A stretch of 64,000 nt of DNA, from positions 565,783-629,782 of the forward strand of contig NZ_AFCF02000001.1 in assembly GCF_000203975.2 (NCBI RefSeq), given 5' to 3'. The position numbers and the translations under genes were made by a program. Each line of letters starts with the position of its first letter. The first letter of the stretch is position 1. Below are positions 18,120 to 27,189 of the stretch, piece after piece. This DNA is from Leisingera sp. ANG1. Lineage in GTDB: Bacteria > Pseudomonadota > Alphaproteobacteria > Rhodobacterales > Rhodobacteraceae. Under the pieces are notes generated by a model that did no database searches, had not been told where the DNA came from, and was given only the letters and a program-made list of their open reading frames with translations.

Positions 18120-21100
18120 CCCAGAACGGCCTCTGCCGCCGGCCCGGCACCAAACCGGGCTGAGCGCTGCGCCACCTCCAGCACGTCACCCGCCTGCACC
18201 CCGTCCAGCGCCTGCGCCGCCGCCGGATAGGCCCAGGAGGGCGTGGCAGAGGTCTCCTCCCGCAGCACGGTGGCGCCGCGCATCACCCGGATGCGGTAGC
18301 TCTCGATCTCCTCTCCCAGCGGCACCTCGTCCAGCTCCCAGCTGTCGCCTTCGATCCGTGTGCGGCGTATCCAGCCCGCCGACAGGTCCTGCCCCAGCGC
18401 ACCATTCAGCCGCAGATGCACCGGTGCATAGGGGCGCAGGCCATTTCCTTCAAACGCCTCCTGCAGATGCAAATAGGATGGGTCCTCCAGCGCGCGCCGC
18501 GCCGGGCCGATCCGGTAGTGGCGCAGCCGGCGGCGCTGTTCCGGTGCCAGTTCCATCTGCACCGGGGTGCCGTCCAGCAGCACCACATAGGAGCCGGAGG
18601 GCCAAACATCAGGCATCAGCGCATCACTGCCCTGCTGACCGCGCAACCGGCCCCGCAGCAGGTAGGTCTGCGGCGCAATCAGCTCCGCCTCGCGGAACTG
18701 GAACAGTTCCCAGTTGCCGGGCGTGCCATCACCGATGGCGGCGGCGTTGGCACCGTTCAGCACCGCCTCCACCGTGCGGCTTTCCAAGCTTCCGGAGATC
18801 AGCCTGACCTGCAGGTCCGCGCCCAAGTCCCAGCGCCCGGCCCCGGCAGAAAACAGCGGCGTTTCCGTGACGCCGATCACCTGCCGTGCCGCAACCACCT
18901 GTTCCAGAACGTAATTCTCATCCGCCTCTGATCCGTAAACCGCGACGCTGCCGGGCCAGGCCGCCGCCGTCAGCGCCAGATGCGGCGCGTGCGGCACCTC
19001 ATCCCCGCGCATCAGCGGCAGGTCCATGAACAACGGCAGCACCGGGCCGGGGGCGGCAAAGGCATTGACCCCCGGCAGCTCCTCCGCCACCGCGGCCAGA
19101 TCATAGGTGCCGGGCTCGATCCTGACCGCCTCTACCGTCTGCGCCTCCGCCTGCTCCACCCGGTCAATACGGTAGAGCTGGTCCTTGCCCTCCACTGGCA
19201 GGGACACCACATCGCCCGCCCCAAGATGCAGCAGCGAGGGCGGCAGAACGAACCGCGCGGTGTCGCGGGAAATCCGCGCTTCCGCCAGCCAGCGGGCGAC
19301 GGTCTGGCGCGCCTCGGCCCGGGTCATGGCCAGCGGCAGCTCGTTCTGGCTGACGCTATGCGTCGCCTCGTCGGGCAGCACCGCCTCGACCGAGCCCGCA
19401 GCATGGTCGCCGCCCCATTCGGTGAACCGCAGCCGCACCCGGCCCGCCAGTTCCGCCTCGCTGGCGCGGGCCAGCTCCAGGCTGCCGTCCATCTCGTCAT
19501 TGTCGGCCAGATGCTCCAACTGCAGCGCTTCCGTCACGATGCCCTTGCGCATCCGGAACCTCAGCACCCCGTCGCGCTCCACCGCGTCAAACCCGTGCCG
19601 CAGCATCAAGGGCTGCAGCACCGCGCGGGCATCCGCGACATCCGGGTTCACAAACCCATGCACCACGCCATAAAGCCCAGTGACGTCAATGTCATACAGC
19701 CCCGCACGGTGGCACACTTCCTCCACCACAGAGGCCAGCGTGCGCTGCGCCGCGCGCCCGTTCAGCCAATGGCCGCGCAGGTAGTTTTCGCCGTCGTTCC
19801 AAATCTCCACCCGCGCCGGAAAGGCCGGAAAGGGGCGCGCATCCCAGGCCCAGACATAGGCGTTGGACATATCCAGCATCCGGCCATCGTATTCCTCTGA
19901 CAGCGGGTTGTTCGCGGCCGCGCCCCAATACCCCAGAAACGCGCGCAGGTACTGGATCTGCATCAGATCGTCGCGCAAGCCGTTGGAATAGCGCGGCAGT
20001 TTCGATTCTGAGCTTTTGGGGTCCAGAAACTTGTTCGGCTGGTTGGTGCCCTTGTCGATGGCAGCACAGCCCAGTTCGGTGAACCACACGGGCTTTGATT
20101 GCGGCACCCAGTCCGTCGGAACCACCTGCCGCACCCCGCCGATGCGCTCAAAGTGCTCCTGCATCCACCAGCTGCGGATATCCTTGTAGCGCCACACCCA
20201 GGGCTCATCATGCGCACCATCGGTGATCGGGGTGCGGATCTGCGCCTCCCGCGCCTCGGGGGAATGGTAGTACCAGTCAAACCCTTCACCGCCCTCCACA
20301 TTGCCGCTGAGGTAGCCGAGGTCATAGACCGACGGCACACCGGCCCGCGCGTCCAGATGATCATCACCCTCCCGCCAATCGGACAGCGGCATGTAGTTGT
20401 CGATCCCGATAAAGTCGATGTTTTCATCCGCCCACAGCGGGTCCAGGTGGAAATACCGGTCGCCCTCCGGCGATTGATAGCCCCAGTATTCCGACCAGTC
20501 GGCGGCATAGCCGATCTTGGTCTCCATCCCCAGCAGGCTGCGCACCTCTGCCGCCAGCCCTTTCAATGCCAGCACAGCCGGGAAGCCGCCGGCGCCGCGG
20601 ATCTGCGTCAGCGCGCGCATCTCGGAGCTGATGCAAAACGCCTCCACCCCGCCCGCCGCCGCACACAGCGCTGCATTGTGCAGGATAAACCGGCTGAGGC
20701 TCCATTCGTCAGGCCCGCTGTAGGTGACGGTTCCGTCCCCCACGGTGAAATCCGCCGCCGTCACGGAGCCAAAGAACGCCGCCACCTCCGCATCCGCCGC
20801 CGCGGTGCCATCGGGTGAGCCAGGCTGGCCCGGAGCCACCGACAAGGTGATCCGCCCGCGCCACGGCAAATGCGGCTGGCTGGCGCCGCCAGTCCAGGGA
20901 TCCGACAGCGCGTTGCCCTCTGCCTGATCCATCAGGATGAAGGGGTAAAACATCACCCGAAGGCCGCGGCCTTGCATTTCCCTTATCGACTGGATCACCG
21001 AGGCATCGGCAGGCGTGCCGCCATAGAGCGGCTCGCCGTCCTCCTTCAGCACCTCCTCAGCACCTGCGCGGGTCACGCCGCTGACAGTCCAGGCCATGTT

Positions 21101-22030
21101 CCCCTCGGCCAGCTTATGCTCCACCTTGGGTTTCAGCGTGCAGCTGCCGCAGCGCAGGTCGCCGCCGAACCACGACACAATCAGCGAGGCCGCGCCGCAG
21201 GACGGCAGCTCTGCCTCCAGCGCATTCAGCGAGGTCTTTAGATCGGAAAGCCCTGAGGGCGTATGTTCATTTGCCGCCTTTGCATCCCCCGGCCCGCCGG
21301 AATACTGCACCACATCCGCAGCCAGCGCATATTCCCCGGTGCCGGGCATCAGCGCCACGCCCTGCACGATCCGGCCCAGGTCCTGCGCATAGGTGCTGCT
21401 GGCGGGCTGCTCGGGGCGCAAGACATCAAAGGAGAACTGCGGCACGCGGTTGCCGAACCGTCCCAGCTCCAGGTTCTCCATCACCACATAGGCCGTGCCG
21501 CGGTAGGCAGGCACCTGCCCTGCGCCCTCGATCGCCTCCATCACCGGGTCCGGCAGCTGATCCGCCGTGCCGCGGTAGACGGTCATGTTCAAATCCTTCG
21601 GCGCCACTTCCTCACCATCAGCCCAAACGCGGGAGACGCTGGCGATCTCGCCCTCGCACAGCGCAATCGCCAGAGAGGCCGAATAGCTGTAGCTGGTGAC
21701 CTGCGGCTGGCTGGGCCGGCCCTTGCCGCCGCCGCCGCTGGTCTGCGAGGTCTCCAGAAAACGCGAGGACCAGATCACCTGGCCGCCCAGCCGCATCCGG
21801 CCATAGACCTGCGCCATCGGCGCGCCTTCACTGGCCTGGGTCAGGCGGAAGCGGTCAACTTTGCCGGTCTCCACCGGATCAGCGCCGGAGCCCAGGAGCC
21901 GCTCGTCGATCAGCCGCCCCAGGGTAGCGCCCACTGCACGGCCAATCACGGCAGAGGACAGCCCCGCCACGGTGCCGCCAATTGCGCCGCCAACCGCCGC
22001 GCCGGCGGCAGAAAGAAGAATGGTTGCCAT
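18116..22030 (-). CDS. GTA baseplate/host-specificity megatron protein (gp15-like)
   Basis: Protein of 1304 residues, the length of RcGTA gp15. N-terminus MATILLSAAGAAVGGAIGG with glycine-rich hydrophobic turns, phage tail-hub-like part to about 400, a TIM-barrel/glycoside-hydrolase-like section around 430-750 (DWSEYWGYQSPEGDRYFHLD, FIGIDNYMPLSDW, VWFTELGC), then phage tail-tip (gp37/FN3-like) regions. In RcGTA it forms the distal tail and contacts the cell. Starts 16 nt after gp14. No frameshift seen, suggesting the GTA genes are maintained. Confidence 0.93.
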   Translation of the reverse strand: MATILLSAAGAAVGGAIGGTVAGLSSAVIGRAVGATLGRLIDERLLGSGADPVETGKVDRFRLTQASEGAPMAQVYGRMRLGGQVIWSSRFLETSQTSGGGGKGRPSQPQVTSYSYSASLAIALCEGEIASVSRVWADGEEVAPKDLNMTVYRGTADQLPDPVMEAIEGAGQVPAYRGTAYVVMENLELGRFGNRVPQFSFDVLRPEQPASSTYAQDLGRIVQGVALMPGTGEYALAADVVQYSGGPGDAKAANEHTPSGLSDLKTSLNALEAELPSCGAASLIVSWFGGDLRCGSCTLKPKVEHKLAEGNMAWTVSGVTRAGAEEVLKEDGEPLYGGTPADASVIQSIREMQGRGLRVMFYPFILMDQAEGNALSDPWTGGASQPHLPWRGRITLSVAPGQPGSPDGTAAADAEVAAFFGSVTAADFTVGDGTVTYSGPDEWSLSRFILHNAALCAAAGGVEAFCISSEMRALTQIRGAGGFPAVLALKGLAAEVRSLLGMETKIGYAADWSEYWGYQSPEGDRYFHLDPLWADENIDFIGIDNYMPLSDWREGDDHLDARAGVPSVYDLGYLSGNVEGGEGFDWYYHSPEAREAQIRTPITDGAHDEPWVWRYKDIRSWWMQEHFERIGGVRQVVPTDWVPQSKPVWFTELGCAAIDKGTNQPNKFLDPKSSESKLPRYSNGLRDDLMQIQYLRAFLGYWGAAANNPLSEEYDGRMLDMSNAYVWAWDARPFPAFPARVEIWNDGENYLRGHWLNGRAAQRTLASVVEEVCHRAGLYDIDVTGLYGVVHGFVNPDVADARAVLQPLMLRHGFDAVERDGVLRFRMRKGIVTEALQLEHLADNDEMDGSLELARASEAELAGRVRLRFTEWGGDHAAGSVEAVLPDEATHSVSQNELPLAMTRAEARQTVARWLAEARISRDTARFVLPPSLLHLGAGDVVSLPVEGKDQLYRIDRVEQAEAQTVEAVRIEPGTYDLAAVAEELPGVNAFAAPGPVLPLFMDLPLMRGDEVPHAPHLALTAAAWPGSVAVYGSEADENYVLEQVVAARQVIGVTETPLFSAGAGRWDLGADLQVRLISGSLESRTVEAVLNGANAAAIGDGTPGNWELFQFREAELIAPQTYLLRGRLRGQQGSDALMPDVWPSGSYVVLLDGTPVQMELAPEQRRRLRHYRIGPARRALEDPSYLHLQEAFEGNGLRPYAPVHLRLNGALGQDLSAGWIRRTRIEGDSWELDEVPLGEEIESYRIRVMRGATVLREETSATPSWAYPAAAQALDGVQAGDVLEVAQRSARFGAGPAAEAVLG

Positions 22031-22046
22031 CAGATCAGCTCCTTTG

Positions 22047-22610
22047 TCAGGACATGCCGGGGAAGTGAAACCGCGCCACGATACGGCGCTGCCAGGGCGG
22101 GCTCAGCGGGCTTTCCACAACCCCGTGACCGGCGTAGGCGTGGATGAAGGACGGGACATTTCGTACTTGTTCCGCCTGGCCGAAGGCCGGGCAGCGCCCG
22201 TCCGCTCCGTCAAACCGGAGGTTTGCCTCCGGCAAAACGGACGGGCGCTTCTCGCCCCCCCGCGGCCGGGCACTGCCCTGACCGCTTTGAAAACAAACGT
22301 TGGACTGCACCCCCAGATGCTTGGCCACCGATCCCTCGCGCATCCGGAACAGGATCACGTCACCGGGTGCGGCGTCCTGCAACGGCTTCGCCGCCAGATG
22401 CCGCGCCGCGGCCTGCCACAGCGCCTCAGCCCCCTGCGGCTCTGACCAGTCCATCGTATAGGCGGGCGGCAGCTCCGGCTCCGCGCCCAACAGCTCGCGC
22501 CATAGGCCCCGGATCAGGCCCAGGCAATCGCAGCCCGCGCCCTTGCAGGACGCCTGATGCACATAAGGCGTGCCGATCCAGCCGCGCGCGGCCTCCACAA
22601 CCCGGCTCAT
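22047..22610 (-). CDS. GTA cell-wall peptidase, NlpC/P60 type (gp14-like), with in-frame insertion
   Basis: Protein of 187 residues, about 45 longer than I expect for the family (around 145). The catalytic Cys is C29 in GAGCDCLGL and the His is H157 in FIHAYAGHGVVESPLS; RcGTA gp14 is a tail peptidase that opens peptidoglycan for DNA entry. Between AKHLGVQS (to 103) and SFIHAYAG (from 154) lies a segment of about 48 residues of low-complexity Arg/Gly/Pro/Gln character, encoded by a palindromic repeat whose sister copy is at 30,741-30,834. The frame is kept, so a longer protein is predicted. The insertion lies between the two catalytic residues in a likely loop; activity is uncertain. ATGA overlap with gp13. 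Confidence 0.9.
   Translation of the reverse strand: MSRVVEAARGWIGTPYVHQASCKGAGCDCLGLIRGLWRELLGAEPELPPAYTMDWSEPQGAEALWQAAARHLAAKPLQDAAPGDVILFRMREGSVAKHLGVQSNVCFQSGQGSARPRGGEKRPSVLPEANLRFDGADGRCPAFGQAEQVRNVPSFIHAYAGHGVVESPLSPPWQRRIVARFHFPGMS
22166..22290. repeat. Palindromic repeat inserted inside GTA gp14
   Basis: Shares CTTGT, GCCTGGCCGAAGGCCGGGCA and GCGCCCGTCCGC with 30,741-30,780, then GGGCGCTTC, CCCGCGG and CTGCCCT in the same order. Inner part folds on itself: CCGTCCG with CGGACGG, CCGGAGG with CCTCCGG. Its right flank ACCGCTTT corresponds to AGCGTTTT in the other copy. It occupies a multiple-of-three insertion in the gp14 reading frame. Confidence 0.8.
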
Positions 22611-23494
22611 CTGCGGCTGCCCCCGGTGTTCACACCGGACTGCCGCGGCACCGCCATGATCCAGTCCTCGCCCGGAATGTCGGGGAATCCCTGGAAATTC
22701 AAAAGGTTGTTGAACTTCAGCCGGCAGCTCTCCATCCGCTTGTCGCAGCCTGCCTCCAGCCGCACCGTATCACCCGGCTGCACTACGGCGCGGATGGGTT
22801 CCCACAAGGTGATCCTGCGCCCCGCGGCGGTGGACTGGTCGGACTTCACCGCGGCCCACAGGCCCTGTGCCGCACCGCTCAGCACCGTCAGGCGGCCATC
22901 CGCAAACCAGCCCGGCTCAAACCCCGGCAGCGCGTTCCAGCGGAAGTCCTCGCTGCGCTCCACTGTTTCCACTGCCGTTTCGATGGCATAGCCCGGCGTG
23001 CTCAGATCAAACCCACACGCGCTGTCGCCCAGCACCGCCGTACAGGGCGTCTGAAAAATCCGCCCCTGCGGCTGGTTCAGCTGCTCGGTCAGCCCTCGCA
23101 ACTCTGCCTCAAAGGCGCCGCCGGCCCGGCGGATCTCTCCAATCGAACCGCGGAATTGCAGCCAGCGCATTGTGACATCCTGCCAGTTGACCAGCCAGCA
23201 GCGCACCTCAGCGCCGTCGAACCGGCCTGCCTCGATGTCTTCTTCGCGCACGGCGGCATCGCTCAGAACCCCCAAGGCCTCGGTGTTGTCGACCGACAGG
23301 CCGGTGGCCTGCTGCACCGCCCGCGCGGTGAGACCGCTGCCGGGCTGGAAGGTGATGCCATCAAAGGACAGGACGCAGTCGTGGTCGGTGAATCCCAGCA
23401 CCGCGCCGTCGCGCCGGGTCAGTGCCCAGGCACGGCAGACGGTGGAGATACCGGATTGAAGATGGGCGCGCAAGTCATTGGGAACACTGCTCAT
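22607..23494 (-). CDS. GTA DUF2163/BR0599-type baseplate hub protein (gp13-like)
   Basis: Protein of 295 residues. N-terminal DUF2163 region (LRAHLQSGISTVCRAWALTRRDG, LGFTDHDCVLSFDGITF) and C-terminal BR0599-like part with ending CDKRMESCRLKFNNLLNFQGFPDIPG, typical of the GTA hub protein that binds an iron-sulfur cluster through several Cys. Coupled at both ends by 4-nt ATGA overlaps with gp12 and gp14. Confidence 0.93.
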   Translation of the reverse strand: MSSVPNDLRAHLQSGISTVCRAWALTRRDGAVLGFTDHDCVLSFDGITFQPGSGLTARAVQQATGLSVDNTEALGVLSDAAVREEDIEAGRFDGAEVRCWLVNWQDVTMRWLQFRGSIGEIRRAGGAFEAELRGLTEQLNQPQGRIFQTPCTAVLGDSACGFDLSTPGYAIETAVETVERSEDFRWNALPGFEPGWFADGRLTVLSGAAQGLWAAVKSDQSTAAGRRITLWEPIRAVVQPGDTVRLEAGCDKRMESCRLKFNNLLNFQGFPDIPGEDWIMAVPRQSGVNTGGSRR

Positions 23495-24123
23495 ACCCGC
23501 ACCTCCACCACCGGAACTGCAGGTGCCTCGCCGGCCTGGAATGACGCCACGCTGGTCTGGATGCTGGCGGTGTCAAAGCGCACCGGCACGTCGAATTCAA
23601 ACCCGGCGCTGATGCTGAGGCCCACCTCCGGCGGATGCGCCAGGGTGATCAGCCCTGTGGCGGTGTCCAGCTCGTAATCCACGCCTTCGCGCAGTTCGTC
23701 CTGCTCGATCCCAACCCGCACGGTGCCCGCCACCGGCTTGGCAATCGGGCGCTGATAGGTGAAGGCCCCGGAGCGGTAGGTCTTGGCGAGCTGGAAACTC
23801 ACGGTGCTGCCGTCACCCGTTGCGATTTCCTGATCGTCAAACGCCACCCCGGCGCTGGGCCGGGCGGATTTGTAATCGCTCCAATCCTTCCAGCGGAAGC
23901 CGTAAAGCTGCCCCTGACGGGCCTCGAAAAAGGCAATCAGCACCTCGATATCCTCCAGCGCGCGCAGGCCAAGGCCCGCGTCATAGCGGCGGCGGGAGTG
24001 CGCCCAGGGGGTGTTGCGCTCCTCAAAACCGTTGGCCAGCGTCACCACATCGGTGCGCCGTTCCGGCCCGCCGACGGAGCCGAAGCTGAGCGAGGCGGGA
24101 AAGCGGACTTCGTGAAAATTCAT
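23491..24123 (-). CDS. GTA DUF2460 distal tail protein (gp12-like)
   Basis: Protein of 210 residues beginning MNFHEVRFPASLSFGSVGGP, characteristic of DUF2460 (distal tail protein of RcGTA). Conserved RRRYDAGLGLRALEDIEVLIAF segment seen in parts, followed by FRWKDWSDYKS. The ATG at 24,123 has GGAGGG 8 nt upstream; ATG 24,138 lacks one. Confidence 0.93.
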   Translation of the reverse strand: MNFHEVRFPASLSFGSVGGPERRTDVVTLANGFEERNTPWAHSRRRYDAGLGLRALEDIEVLIAFFEARQGQLYGFRWKDWSDYKSARPSAGVAFDDQEIATGDGSTVSFQLAKTYRSGAFTYQRPIAKPVAGTVRVGIEQDELREGVDYELDTATGLITLAHPPEVGLSISAGFEFDVPVRFDTASIQTSVASFQAGEAPAVPVVEVRV

Positions 24124-24140
24124 AAGGTTACCCTCCATCC

Positions 24141-24800
24141 TTAACGGTTGCGCCCGCCGCGTGACAGCGCGCGGGACAGCTGCGCAGCGATCTGGCTGCG
24201 GCTGCGGTCAAAGCCTTTGACGTCGGGGGTGGAGACATTCATCACCACATTCACCGCGCCGCCGCCCTGGCTGCGCACCCCAAGCGAGCCATCGGCGCCG
24301 CGCGTCAGCGGCAGGATCGCCTCCGGCCCGGCTTCGCCCATCAGCCCGGTGGCACCGCGCATCGGAAACGTGGTGGGGCTGGTGACAATGCCGCCCTTGG
24401 CAAAGGGCATCACCTTGCCCTGGCTGAAGGCGGCGCCATTGGCGAAGGGAAGGATACTGCCGATGAGGCTGCCGAAACCGTCGGAAATAAGACTGCCCAC
24501 GTGGTTGGTGACCGGTTTCATCGCCGCGTTATAGGTGGTGCGGATCATTGAGCGCGCGAGCGTGTCCATCGCCTCCGACAGATTGGCGCCGTCAAACACC
24601 AGATCGTCAAAAGCGCGGCGCAAGCCCTTGGAAAGACTGCGGTCCAGGATCTGGGCATCGCGGCCGGTTTCGGAGAAACCCTCCTTCACCCGCCCCAGCA
24701 CATCTGCAAAGGCTGCGGCCATTCCAGAGGCACCGTCCAGCGCTTCTCCCAAAGCCTCGCCCTGCAGTTCCAATTCTGCCATAGAAGATGAGTCAGTCAT
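24141..24800 (-). CDS. GTA tail tape measure protein (gp11-like)
   Basis: Protein of 219 residues, short as in other GTAs, which fits their short tail. Helical N-terminal half, hydrophobic centre (GSLISDGFGSLIGSILPFANG), and the tape-measure C-terminal motif AKGGIVTSPTTFPM...GLMGEAGPEAILPL. In phages tape length sets tail length. Overlaps the preceding chaperone-like gene by 8 nt. Confidence 0.93.
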   Translation of the reverse strand: MTDSSSMAELELQGEALGEALDGASGMAAAFADVLGRVKEGFSETGRDAQILDRSLSKGLRRAFDDLVFDGANLSEAMDTLARSMIRTTYNAAMKPVTNHVGSLISDGFGSLIGSILPFANGAAFSQGKVMPFAKGGIVTSPTTFPMRGATGLMGEAGPEAILPLTRGADGSLGVRSQGGGAVNVVMNVSTPDVKGFDRSRSQIAAQLSRALSRGGRNR

Positions 24801-25008
24801 CTGTTGTCTCCTTATTCTTCGGGCCAGCGGTGTCCGGGAAGGCCGCCATCAAGGCTGCCAGCCGGTCGCGCCCCAGCGGCTGCGGTGCCGCGGCCTCGCC
24901 CAGCATCAGCCGCAACTCAGCGGGTGTCAGCTGCCAGAAGTCGCGCGGCAGCAGTTTCAGCCCCGCCATTCCGGCGCGCATCAGGGCGGGCCAGTCGAGC
25001 GCAGTCAT
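24793..25008 (-). CDS. GTA tail assembly chaperone-like protein (gp10.1-like)
   Basis: Protein of 71 residues, MTALDWPALMRAGMAGLKLLP then DFWQLTPAELRLMLGE, matching the small phage-tail-assembly chaperone family found between gp10 and gp11 in RcGTA clusters. ATGA overlap with gp10. Confidence 0.85.
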   Translation of the reverse strand: MTALDWPALMRAGMAGLKLLPRDFWQLTPAELRLMLGEAAAPQPLGRDRLAALMAAFPDTAGPKNKETTDD

Positions 25009-25325
25009 GGGCTCTCCGGCACGGCGAAGCTGCGCACCAGCAACTCCGCCGCCACCCGTGCCGCCTGCATCGGGCCGCCGGTGATGGTGGCCACAGCCAG
25101 ATCCTCGCGGCTGAGATCATGCCCGCCGCCCTGCAAGCCCGCCGCCAGCAGCGCCAGCACATCGCGGGCGGAAAACCGGCCCTGTTCGAACCGCTGCACC
25201 AGATCCACCAGCGTGCCTTCCTCCAGCGCGGCCTCAAGGGCTGCAAGCGCACCGAGTGTGAGCTTCAGCGCGTAAGGGGTTCCATTCACGAGCAATTCCG
25301 CCTCGCCTGCATGCGGGTTCACCAT
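25005..25325 (-). CDS. GTA tail assembly chaperone / gene transfer agent family protein (gp10-like)
   Basis: Protein of 106 residues. MVNPHAGEAELLVNGTPYALKLTLGALAALE matches in parts the GTA gp10 family (T-tail chaperone): an N-terminal beta hairpin describing the gene-transfer-agent domain, then helices. Lies 3 nt after gp9. Confidence 0.88.
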   Translation of the reverse strand: MVNPHAGEAELLVNGTPYALKLTLGALAALEAALEEGTLVDLVQRFEQGRFSARDVLALLAAGLQGGGHDLSREDLAVATITGGPMQAARVAAELLVRSFAVPESP

Positions 25326-25328
25326 CGA

Positions 25329-25742
25329 TCAGACCGCCGCAAAGCTGAGCTGGCCGGCGCTGGCGAGCGAGAGTTCATAGGTCGCCTCGCCATTGTGGCT
25401 GCCGGCGTATTCCAGTGCCGTGACCTGGAACGGCCCCTGCACGATGCCGAAGTCGGGGATGATCACCTGGAATTCCGGCATCAGCCCGTCAAAGAACAGC
25501 TGCCGGGCTCGTTCGTCCGTCGCCTCATCCCGGAAGATGCCGGAACCGGAAATGCTGGCGGAGCGGACGCCGGCACCGGCCAGCAGTTCGCGCCAGCCGC
25601 CCTGGCTTTCGAGGCTGGTCACATCGACGCTTTCGGCGTTGAAGCTGATCCGCGTGGCGCGCAGGCCGGCGATGGTCTCGAATAGGCCTGCGCCGTTCAT
25701 GTCCACTTTGACCAAGAGGTCCTTTCCGTTTTGAACTGTCAT
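25329..25742 (-). CDS. GTA major tail tube protein, TP901-1 family (gp9-like)
   Basis: Protein of 137 residues with the tail tube pattern: MTVQNGKDLLVKVDMNGAG, TRISFNAESVDVTSLESQGGW in parts, GSGIFRDEATDERAR, and a final EYAGSHNGEATYELSLASAG strand. Polymerises into the tail tube. Ribosome site GGAGAAA. Confidence 0.92.
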   Translation of the reverse strand: MTVQNGKDLLVKVDMNGAGLFETIAGLRATRISFNAESVDVTSLESQGGWRELLAGAGVRSASISGSGIFRDEATDERARQLFFDGLMPEFQVIIPDFGIVQGPFQVTALEYAGSHNGEATYELSLASAGQLSFAAV

Positions 25743-25788
25743 GGCGTTTCTCCATGTATTTCAATTGGTTTCGTTAGGTTCTTGCGGT

Positions 25789-26196
25789 TCACACATCATC
25801 CACACGGGCGCGGAAGCGCAGGGTGATCTGCCTGCCGCCGGTGCTGAGCCGCTCCGCCTTGGCCCGGTCGAACCACAGGCCGGTCAGCTGGCCGCGCGGC
25901 AGCGGCACCTGGGCCCCGACCAGCGCATCGCAGACGGCGGCGGCGGCAGATTTGGCGGTGGCAAAGCCGGCCATGTCGGTGGTGACGGTGACAAAGAACC
26001 GGTGTTCGGCACCGCCCGCGGTCTTGTCAGAGCGGTCCAGCACCTCTTCGCTGCCAAGCGCCACATAGGTCTGCGGCAAGGGGCCTGCGGGGATGGCGTC
26101 ATAGATCGCGCTGCCAACCAGTGCGGTCAGACCCGCGTCGCCGGTCAGATGGGTGTAGACGGCGGATTGCAGTCCGCCTGCGATGGCATAGGTCAT
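25789..26196 (-). CDS. GTA DUF3168 tail terminator protein (gp8-like)
   Basis: Protein of 135 residues. MTYAIAGGLQSAVYTHLTGD, YDAIPAGPLPQTYVALGSEE and FRARVDDV are the DUF3168 pattern (tail terminator/completion protein). ATGA overlap with gp7; 46-nt gap before gp9. Confidence 0.92.
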   Translation of the reverse strand: MTYAIAGGLQSAVYTHLTGDAGLTALVGSAIYDAIPAGPLPQTYVALGSEEVLDRSDKTAGGAEHRFFVTVTTDMAGFATAKSAAAAVCDALVGAQVPLPRGQLTGLWFDRAKAERLSTGGRQITLRFRARVDDV

Positions 26197-26525
26197 GTGC
26201 TCACCTCCGCAACCGCGAAGCAGGTGAGGTAGCGGGCGTCCGGTCCATTTTCCGCAACCGCATCAATGCGGTAGAAACGGTTTTCATCGCGGAACCGCTG
26301 GTCGGGGCGCGGGCGGGATGCAAAACCATCGGGGGAAGCGCGCAGGGTGATGCGGTATTTCTGCAAAGACAGGCTGTCGCTGTTCAGACGCCCGCTGAGC
26401 GGCTTCACCTCTGCCCAGAGGGTGCCAAGCGCCACCCAGGTCTCAGCATAGCCGCCGGCGCCGTCGGGGGCGCGCTGGGGGTCTTCCAGCACCAGTTTGC
26501 GGGTCAGGTTCGGGGGGCGTTTCAT
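26193..26525 (-). CDS. GTA head-tail adaptor (gp7-like)
   Basis: Protein of 110 residues of the SPP1 gp16/HK97 head closure type: LTRKLVLEDPQRAPDGAGGY, ETWVALGTLWAEVKP, YRITLRASPDG, RFRDENRFYRIDAV. Overlaps gp6 and gp8 by 4 nt. Confidence 0.92.
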   Translation of the reverse strand: MKRPPNLTRKLVLEDPQRAPDGAGGYAETWVALGTLWAEVKPLSGRLNSDSLSLQKYRITLRASPDGFASRPRPDQRFRDENRFYRIDAVAENGPDARYLTCFAVAEVST

Positions 26526-27124
26526 GCGAGGCCCCCCAATGTCAGCCGCAGCGTGCGGTAGCGTTCAATGAGGCTGGTGACGCCAAAGGGCATGCAGCCG
26601 CCATGCAGACCGGTATCGGCCCGGTATTCGTAGTAATGCGCCGCCAAGAGCATCACCGCCTGACCCAGATCGGCAGGAAGCCCGCCCCAGTCCGCGGCCA
26701 TGCCGGCCTGCAAGGTGATCCGTGCCAGACCGCCCGCGGGAATGGCGGGCAGCAGGCTGCCCGCGGGACACAGCGCCGGGCGCTGGCTGTCGCGTTCCAG
26801 GCTGTAGGCGGCGGGGTCCAGCACCGTCTCAGCGCCTGCGGAGTCACGGATCATCACCTCTGTCACCATCTGCACCGGGGCGATGGGAAACGTCATCCCG
26901 GTGCGGTCGCGCCAGTGGCGGATCTCCATTTCAAAATCGCGGGTTATCAGTGCCTTGCCGGTTCTTGCTTCCACGGCTGCCAGGGCGGCGCGCAGGAAGC
27001 CAATCAGCACCTCGTCCTGCAGGCTGTCCTCGCCAAAGCCGGTGCCCAGGCGGAGGTGCGCCTTGAAGGGGGCCAGCGGCAGGGCGGCCTCGGGCACGGG
27101 GGTCACTTCGCTCAGCATCATCAT
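26522..27124 (-). CDS. GTA head-tail connector (gp6-like)
   Basis: Protein of 200 residues of the phage connector family: early helices with HLRLGTGFGEDSLQDEVL, FLRAALAAVEARTGKALI, central beta domain and a final helical part LGQAVMLLAAHYYEYR...LIERYRTLRL. Three ATG codons in a row; AGGAG lies just upstream. It follows the capsid gene across a structured 180-bp spacer. Confidence 0.92.
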   Translation of the reverse strand: MMMLSEVTPVPEAALPLAPFKAHLRLGTGFGEDSLQDEVLIGFLRAALAAVEARTGKALITRDFEMEIRHWRDRTGMTFPIAPVQMVTEVMIRDSAGAETVLDPAAYSLERDSQRPALCPAGSLLPAIPAGGLARITLQAGMAADWGGLPADLGQAVMLLAAHYYEYRADTGLHGGCMPFGVTSLIERYRTLRLTLGGLA

Positions 27125-27189
27125 CTCACTCCTGCGGGCCTCCCCCTTGTGCCGGCCCTGATCTGCTGTCCGGTTTTTGAGGTTCGGCC

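Noticed and set aside
18980-23677. Long plus-strand open frames across the GTA genes
   Set aside because: They are GC-skew shadows of real minus-strand GTA genes, with no ribosome sites and Arg/His/Pro-rich products.
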